From Hemibagrus wyckioides (Eukaryota; Chordata; Actinopteri; Siluriformes; Bagridae), in assembly GCF_019097595.1 (NCBI RefSeq), contig NC_080712.1, positions 22,543,646 to 22,607,645 of the forward strand: DNA of 64,000 nucleotides, read 5' to 3'. The notes below the pieces were generated by a model. It did no database searches and was not told the DNA's origin. It worked only from the letters and a program-made list of their open reading frames with translations. Below, in pieces: positions 57,429 through 64,000 of the stretch. The translations under genes were made by a program, and so were the position numbers. How positions within the stretch are numbered: the stretch's first letter is position 1; each line of letters opens with the position of its first letter.

Positions 57429-58430
57429 TACCTTTTTGTTGATTAAATCTATAATTCTAAAAGTTTATGATTTATGTGGAGCATCTGCCATACAAGTCCC
57501 GATGTAAGTGCTTATAATTATTTGTTATTGTTATGTCACCACTAAACCTGAACTCCATTTCCTAGCCTACAGACATGTCTGCCAAGGACTACAGTCCCCA
57601 AGACACACACACACACACACACACACACTCCAAATCACCAAGCTTCTGAAACCCACCTCCACATGGACTCTTTAAAAGACACTCTCAGCATTTATACTTT
57701 GAGAAGTTACACTCTGTGTTAGCATTCTCGTTTTTTACTTCTGGTTTTCTTATTTGCTTATACCTGCCCTAGTTCACAATGTCCATCACTGCCTGTTCTT
57801 GTTTCTACCGAGTTTGCCTACAAATTTGGATCTTTGCCTTGTGTTTATTAAAAGTTCTTTACCTGCAATTATATCCTGTCTCAGTATATTCTAGATCCTC
57901 TAGGTACTTGATATTTATTATCTACTGCCAGTTTGCACATGTGTACTGTGATGTAAATACTGATGTAAATATGGTTAAATCCCAACTGTGTTTCATATCT
58001 GCACTGCTACGTTTAATTTAACTTATTGCATTCTATATTTAAGGTTTTTCTTCTTTCTTCTTAGTCTTAGATTTTTGTGTGTATATATGTATGTATGTAT
58101 GTATGTGTATGTGTGTGTATATATATGTATATTGTATATTGTATATAACTGTGTCTGCTGACCAATTAGATTCAAGAACACACATCACCAATCAGGTATC
58201 ATTAACCCTACTATATGGAATTAAAATACATTTAAGTAATACTCAAGTATTTTTAGACACATTGCATACAGTGGCTCTGTAGTTTTTTTTTATGCTCATA
58301 GTAGTTTTGGCAACTTGTGAATGTGTAACGCAGTCTGTAAATGAAGTTTTACCACATTACAAGCTCTTACATATTCTATCAAAATAACCAAATAAGGATC
58401 TTTAAACCTTTTATGTTGACTTTTTGTTAC
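57429..58430. other. Intergenic region between dync2li1 and abcg5
   Basis: About 1 kb with a CA run (57605-57628) and TATG/GT repeats (58081-58130). No gene seen. Confidence 0.6.
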
Positions 58431-58433
58431 ACA

Positions 58434-58439
58434 TTTATT
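58434..58439 (-). terminator. Polyadenylation signal of abcg5 (minus strand)
   Basis: TTTATT on the plus strand is AATAAA on the minus strand, about 255 bp after the abcg5 stop codon. Confidence 0.5.
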
Positions 58440-58692
58440 ATGAACATACAATAGCAACATTTACACTTGGCATCATCATTTAATATTTTATCTATTAACA
58501 GCAACAACAAAGTTTACTTGACAAGTTACACAGAGAAAGGTGAATGATCTCCAGACCATTAAAGCAGTGTCTTCTCGTTGTGGTGGTGATAGGGATAAGG
58601 TTTTATTGACTACTGGATCTGACAAAAGCACAATATGTACAAACAGGTTATCACTGAGATTATTCATTTCTTTAGCACACGTTTTTAGCACC

Positions 58693-58877
58693 TCAGCGTC
58701 TCACGAGCCGATCTCGGATCTTGAAGCTGATGACCCCGAGCAGCACGAGGGCAGGCAGGAAGGCGTACAGCATAAGAAAGTCCATAGTGTAGCGTGAGTA
58801 GGCTCCGGGGTAAAGTTGGTCTATGATAATATTGCCTTCTTGTATCAGGCATCCTTGTAGAAAACCTGCAGGTGGAT
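58693..58877 (-). CDS. abcg5: abcg5 last coding exon (final membrane helix)
   Basis: Acceptor CTTCCTCAG. Encodes PAGFLQGCLIQEG, then YTMDFLMLYAFLPALVLLGV and FKIRDRLVRR, TGA at 58695-58693. Confidence 0.92.
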
Positions 58878-59636
58878 CTGAGGAAGAGGATATGAGTATT
58901 ATGAGTATATAAGTATTAATTATAATTCACTTATTCTATCACAAAGAAACTTTGTGACAATTAAAACAAGAGACAACTAAGAGTTAAAGGGTTAACGGTT
59001 TACCCATGGGATTTAAGCTCAGAAATGTTTGAGCACCATCCCACTACCTTTTTTTTTTTTTACCAGTACTCTGGCATTCCATGAAATCGACCTATCAGAT
59101 ATTTTCAATCATAAAACACATGGATTATTTTATTGACACAGGTCTGATATAAAATGAGTCAGGACAGTTGGCTTTCAGGTTGAAGTGTTTTTACCTCTAT
59201 TACAATAACATTACACAGAATTTGGGGCTTGATGTAAGATGTAAACATATATGTGAAATGTGAAACTTTTCTTTGAATACATTGTCCAATCAGCTTAGAT
59301 AAAAACAGAAATACTTATGAATTCATCAGTTTCTTAAAGCCTTGAGTGTCTATTTTCATATGAGCCACTGTGGAGTGTGATATCACAAAGAAATTCAATG
59401 CTGAAAAATAGACACAACAAAATGGGCAGAAATTTATTTTCTTTATTTTTTGACCTCTGGTAAAAACAAAAGGTCATCTCTGAGCCAGTGTATTTGATCT
59501 GAGGAGAAATCAGTGGTTCTTACTGCATGTGAAGTTCAGGCCAGAGAACTCAGTGACGATGAGAAGCTCACAGCCATATTTCTGGAAGGTGAGGTAACTT
59601 AGCCACTGGAACACCAACGGCATCTGCTGAGTGCTC
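58693..59636 (-). CDS. abcg5: ABCG5 sterol half-transporter, last two coding exons, partial
   Basis: Two minus-strand exons (59524-59636 and 58693-58877) join in frame to give the last about 100 residues. They contain ISY-type WLSYLTFQKYGCELLIVTE, SGLNFTC, PGAYSRYTMDFLMLYAFLPA, LVLLGVISFKIRDRLVR and stop. This matches the end of human ABCG5 (SYFTFQKY, GLNFTCG, PGATSRFTMNFLILY, FKIRDHLISR). Known role: ABCG5 pairs with ABCG8 to export plant sterols and cholesterol from enterocytes and hepatocytes; loss causes sitosterolaemia. The last hydrophobic run (about 58720-58795) is the final membrane helix. The extracellular loop before it, with NFTC, is typical. The ATPase half lies beyond the right edge. 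Confidence 0.92.
58878..59523 (-). other. abcg5 last intron
   Basis: About 650 bp, nothing recognised. Confidence 0.6.
59524..59636 (-). CDS. abcg5: abcg5 penultimate coding exon
   Basis: Acceptor CCTCTACAG, donor TGCA|GTAAGA. Encodes STQQMPLVFQWLSYLTFQKY then GCELLIVTEFSGLNFTC. 113 nt. Confidence 0.92.
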
Positions 59637-59725
59637 CTGTAGAGGAACAGAAGTGCAGTGTATTAATGTTCACCCAGTGGTCATCAACCTAAACTGGAGA
59701 TAAATGATCTAGAGAAGGGTTATTA

Positions 59726-59727
<2 letters not shown>

Positions 59728-59773
<46 letters not shown>

Positions 59774-59774
59774 C

Positions 59775-59809
<35 letters not shown>

Positions 59810-59830
59810 CAGGCAGACAGACAGACAGAC

Positions 59831-59904
<74 letters not shown>

Positions 59905-60002
59905 TATTCAATTCAATTTATTTTGCATAGTGCCTTTTACAATGAACATTGTCTCAAAGCAGCTTTACAAAAGAAGAAAAACAGAGAAAGGGGAAGAAAG
60001 AC

Positions 60003-60093
<91 letters not shown>

Positions 60094-60096
60094 CAT

Positions 60097-60189
<93 letters not shown>

Positions 60190-60358
60190 AAAAAAAGAAA
60201 GAAAGTATTCAATTCAATTTATTTTGCATAGTGCCTTTTACAATGAACATTGTCTCAAAGCAGCTTTACAAAAGAAGAAAAACAGAGAAAGGGGAAGAAA
60301 GACAGAAAGAAAGAAAGAAAGACATGAAGAAAGAAAGAAAGAAAGAAAGACAGACAAA

Positions 60359-60398
<40 letters not shown>

Positions 60399-60408
60399 CA
60401 GACAGACA

Positions 60409-60460
<52 letters not shown>

Positions 60461-60657
60461 AAAAAAAGAAAGAAAGTATTCAATTCAATTTATTTTGCAT
60501 AGTGCCTTTTACAATGAACATTGTCTCAAAGCAGCTTTACAAAAGAAGAAAAACAGAGAAAGGGGAAGAAAGACAGAAAGAAAGAAAGACATGAAGAAAG
60601 AAAGAAAGAAAGAAAGACAGACAAAAAGAAAGAAAGAAAGAAAGAAAGACAGACAAA

Positions 60658-60709
<52 letters not shown>

Positions 60710-60849
60710 AAAAAAAGAAAGAAAGTATTCAATTCAATTTATTTTGCATAGTGCCTTTTACAATGAACATTGTCTCAAAGCAGCTTTACAAAAGAAGAAA
60801 AACAGAGAAAGGGGAAGAAAGACAGAAAGAAAGAAAGAAAGAAAGACAT

Positions 60850-60880
<31 letters not shown>

Positions 60881-61014
60881 AAAAAGAAAGAAAGTATTCA
60901 ATTCAATTTATTTTGCATAGTGCCTTTTACAATGAACATTGTCTCAAAGCAGCTTTACAAAAGAAGAAAAACAGAGAAAGGGGAAGAAAGACAGAAAGAA
61001 AGAAAGAAAGACAT

Positions 61015-61067
<53 letters not shown>

Positions 61068-61075
61068 CAGACAAA

Positions 61076-61107
<32 letters not shown>

Positions 61108-61116
61108 CAGACAGAC

Positions 61117-61171
<55 letters not shown>

Positions 61172-61311
61172 AAAAAAAGAAAGAAAGTATTCAATTCAAT
61201 TTATTTTGCATAGTGCCTTTTACAATGAACATTGTCTCAAAGCAGCTTTACAAAAGAAGAAAAACAGAGAAAGGGGAAGAAAGACAGACAAAAAGAAAGA
61301 AAGAAAGACAT

Positions 61312-61348
<37 letters not shown>

Positions 61349-61356
61349 CAGACAAA

Positions 61357-61392
<36 letters not shown>

Positions 61393-61401
61393 CAGACAGA
61401 C

Positions 61402-61444
<43 letters not shown>

Positions 61445-61580
61445 AAAAAAAGAAAGAAAGTATTCAATTCAATTTATTTTGCATAGTGCCTTTTACAATG
61501 AACATTGTCTCAAAGCAGCTTTACAAAAGAAGAAAAACAGAGAAAGGGGAAGAAAGACAGAAAGAAAGAAAGAAAGACAT

Positions 61581-61637
<57 letters not shown>

Positions 61638-61642
61638 CAGAC

Positions 61643-61689
<47 letters not shown>

Positions 61690-61698
61690 CAGACAGAC

Positions 61699-61749
<51 letters not shown>

Positions 61750-61863
61750 AAAAAAAGAAAGAAAGTATTCAATTCAATTTATTTTGCATAGTGCCTTTTA
61801 CAATGAACATTGTCTCAAAGCAGCTTTACAAAAGAAGAAAAACAGAGAAAGGGGAAGAAAGAC

Positions 61864-61894
<31 letters not shown>

Positions 61895-61897
61895 CAT

Positions 61898-61934
<37 letters not shown>

Positions 61935-61950
61935 CATGAAGAAAGACAAA

Positions 61951-61982
<32 letters not shown>

Positions 61983-61991
61983 CAGACAGAC

Positions 61992-62038
<47 letters not shown>

Positions 62039-62235
62039 AAAAAAAGAAAGAAAGTATTCAATTCAATTTATTTTGCATAGTGCCTTTTACAATGAACATT
62101 GTCTCAAAGCAGCTTTACAAAAGAAGAAAAACAGAGAAAGGGGAAGAAAGACAGAAAGAAAGAAAGACATGAAGAAAGAAAGAAAGAAAGAAAGACAGAC
62201 AAAAAGAAAGAAAGAAAGAAAGAAAGACAGACAAA

Positions 62236-62295
<60 letters not shown>

Positions 62296-62431
62296 AAAAA
62301 AAGAAAGAAAGTATTCAATTCAATTTATTTTGCATAGTGCCTTTTACAATGAACATTGTCTCAAAGCAGCTTTACAAAAGAAGAAAAACAGAGAAAGGGG
62401 AAGAAAGACAGAAAGAAAGAAAGAAAGACAT

Positions 62432-62488
<57 letters not shown>

Positions 62489-62549
62489 CATGAAGAAAGA
62501 AAGAAAGAAAGAAAGACAGACAAAAAGAAAGAAAGAAAGACAGACAGAC

Positions 62550-62588
<39 letters not shown>

Positions 62589-62724
62589 AAAAAAAGAAAG
62601 AAAGTATTCAATTCAATTTATTTTGCATAGTGCCTTTTACAATGAACATTGTCTCAAAGCAGCTTTACAAAAGAAGAAAAACAGAGAAAGGGGAAGAAAG
62701 ACAGAAAGAAAGAAAGAAAGACAT

Positions 62725-62777
<53 letters not shown>

Positions 62778-62785
62778 CAGACAAA

Positions 62786-62825
<40 letters not shown>

Positions 62826-62834
62826 CAGACAGAC

Positions 62835-62893
<59 letters not shown>

Positions 62894-63007
62894 AAAAAAA
62901 GAAAGAAAGTATTCAATTCAATTTATTTTGCATAGTGCCTTTTACAATGAACATTGTCTCAAAGCAGCTTTACAAAAGAAGAAAAACAGAGAAAGGGGAA
63001 GAAAGAC

Positions 63008-63042
<35 letters not shown>

Positions 63043-63045
63043 CAT

Positions 63046-63082
<37 letters not shown>

Positions 63083-63090
63083 CAGACAAA

Positions 63091-63142
<52 letters not shown>

Positions 63143-63147
63143 CAGAC

Positions 63148-63194
<47 letters not shown>

Positions 63195-63308
63195 AAAAAA
63201 AGAAAGAAAGTATTCAATTCAATTTATTTTGCATAGTGCCTTTTACAATGAACATTGTCTCAAAGCAGCTTTACAAAAGAAGAAAAACAGAGAAAGGGGA
63301 AGAAAGAC

Positions 63309-63359
<51 letters not shown>

Positions 63360-63367
63360 CAGACAAA

Positions 63368-63411
<44 letters not shown>

Positions 63412-63420
63412 CAGACAGAC

Positions 63421-63475
<55 letters not shown>

Positions 63476-63589
63476 AAAAAAAGAAAGAAAGTATTCAATT
63501 CAATTTATTTTGCATAGTGCCTTTTACAATGAACATTGTCTCAAAGCAGCTTTACAAAAGAAGAAAAACAGAGAAAGGGGAAGAAAGAC

Positions 63590-63660
<71 letters not shown>

Positions 63661-63663
63661 CAT

Positions 63664-63704
<41 letters not shown>

Positions 63705-63720
63705 CATGAAGAAAGACAAA

Positions 63721-63756
<36 letters not shown>

Positions 63757-63777
63757 CAGACAGACAGACAGACAGAC

Positions 63778-63835
<58 letters not shown>

Positions 63836-64000
63836 CATAGTGCCTTTTACAATGAACATTGTCTCAAAGCAGCTTTACAAAAGAAGAAAAACAGAGAAAG
63901 GGGAAGAAAGACAGAAAGAAAGAAAGAAAGAAAGACATGAAGAAAGAAAGAAAGAAAGAAAGACAGACAAAAAGAAAGAAAGAAAGAAAGAAAGAAAGAA
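59728..64000. repeat. Composite satellite: (GAAA)n-type DNA with a regularly repeated ~100-bp core
   Basis: At least 15 copies of one core occur, starting at about 59905, 60206, 60477, 60726, 60895, 61188, 61461, 61766, 62055, 62312, 62605, 62910, 63211, 63492 and a shortened copy at about 63836. The spacing is 170-345 bp. The core begins TATTCAATTCAATTTATTTT, continues GCATAGTGCCTTTTACAATG and ends in GAGAAAGGGGAAGAAAGACAG. The spacers are (GAAA)n with variant words ACATGAAG, ACAGACAAAAAG and ACAGACAGACAG, nearly always in that order. It fills an abcg5 intron up to the window edge. Long open frames on both strands (Lys-Glu-Arg or Phe-Leu-Ser repeats) are by-products. Confidence 0.95.

Noticed and set aside
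59923..63840. Very long open frames (up to about 400 aa) of Lys-Glu-Arg or Phe-Leu-Ser repeats
   Set aside because: They are translations of the (GAAA)n satellite and its core; open on both strands and in several frames, with no other protein feature.
59728..64000. CRISPR array, because of regularly spaced identical repeats
   Set aside because: The spacers are simple (GAAA)n DNA, the unit is about 280 bp, and the setting is a vertebrate intron.

Overview
The window is vertebrate, almost certainly teleost fish, genomic DNA. It holds multi-exon genes with GT-AG introns, tRNA-derived SINEs of fish type, several decayed Tc1/mariner elements and abundant tetranucleotide and dinucleotide microsatellites. 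A catfish-like (otophysan) source fits the SINE and Tc1 flavour, but that is inference. Exon limits come from reading frame, splice signals and remembered human orthologues; no alignment was run.

Layout, left to right. (1) 1 to 3,278, minus strand: the first four coding exons of sdccag8 (centrosome/ciliary base; the rest lies beyond the left edge). (2) About 3,279 to 3,898: a compact divergent promoter shared with (3) cep170, plus strand. It has a predicted non-coding first exon near 3.7-3.9 kb, a start codon at 15,179 and a stop ending at 49,370. The 18 constitutive coding exons sum to 4,281 nt, giving 1,426 aa. A 66-nt in-frame cassette exon may be added. One cep170 intron (18,046-18,214) is an AT-AC intron with U12-type signals. 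(4) 52,044 to 56,458, minus strand: a complete 13-exon dync2li1 (364 aa), convergent with cep170. (5) 58,693 to 59,636, minus strand: the last two coding exons of abcg5; its upstream part lies beyond the right edge. (6) 59.7 kb to the end: a composite satellite inside an abcg5 intron, made of a conserved ~100-bp core alternating with (GAAA)n-type DNA.

Three of the four genes (sdccag8, cep170, dync2li1) act at the centrosome, basal body or cilium. The dync2li1 promoter carries a near-perfect RFX X-box, the usual switch of ciliary genes. abcg5 is a sterol-exporter half transporter and is not part of that theme; it is a known neighbour of DYNC2LI1 in mammals.

Introns and intergenic DNA hold at least four Tc1/mariner-related pieces (one with a frameshifted transposase), seven SINE-like copies, a short terminal-inverted-repeat element, nested local duplications, a self-complementary (TATC)/(GATA) microsatellite and long (TA)n tracts. 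I found no prokaryotic genes, CRISPR arrays, rRNA or free-standing tRNA genes, and no wholly new protein system. The most unusual signals are the composite satellite, the AT-AC intron, the X-box, and the nested duplications at 20.2/24 kb.
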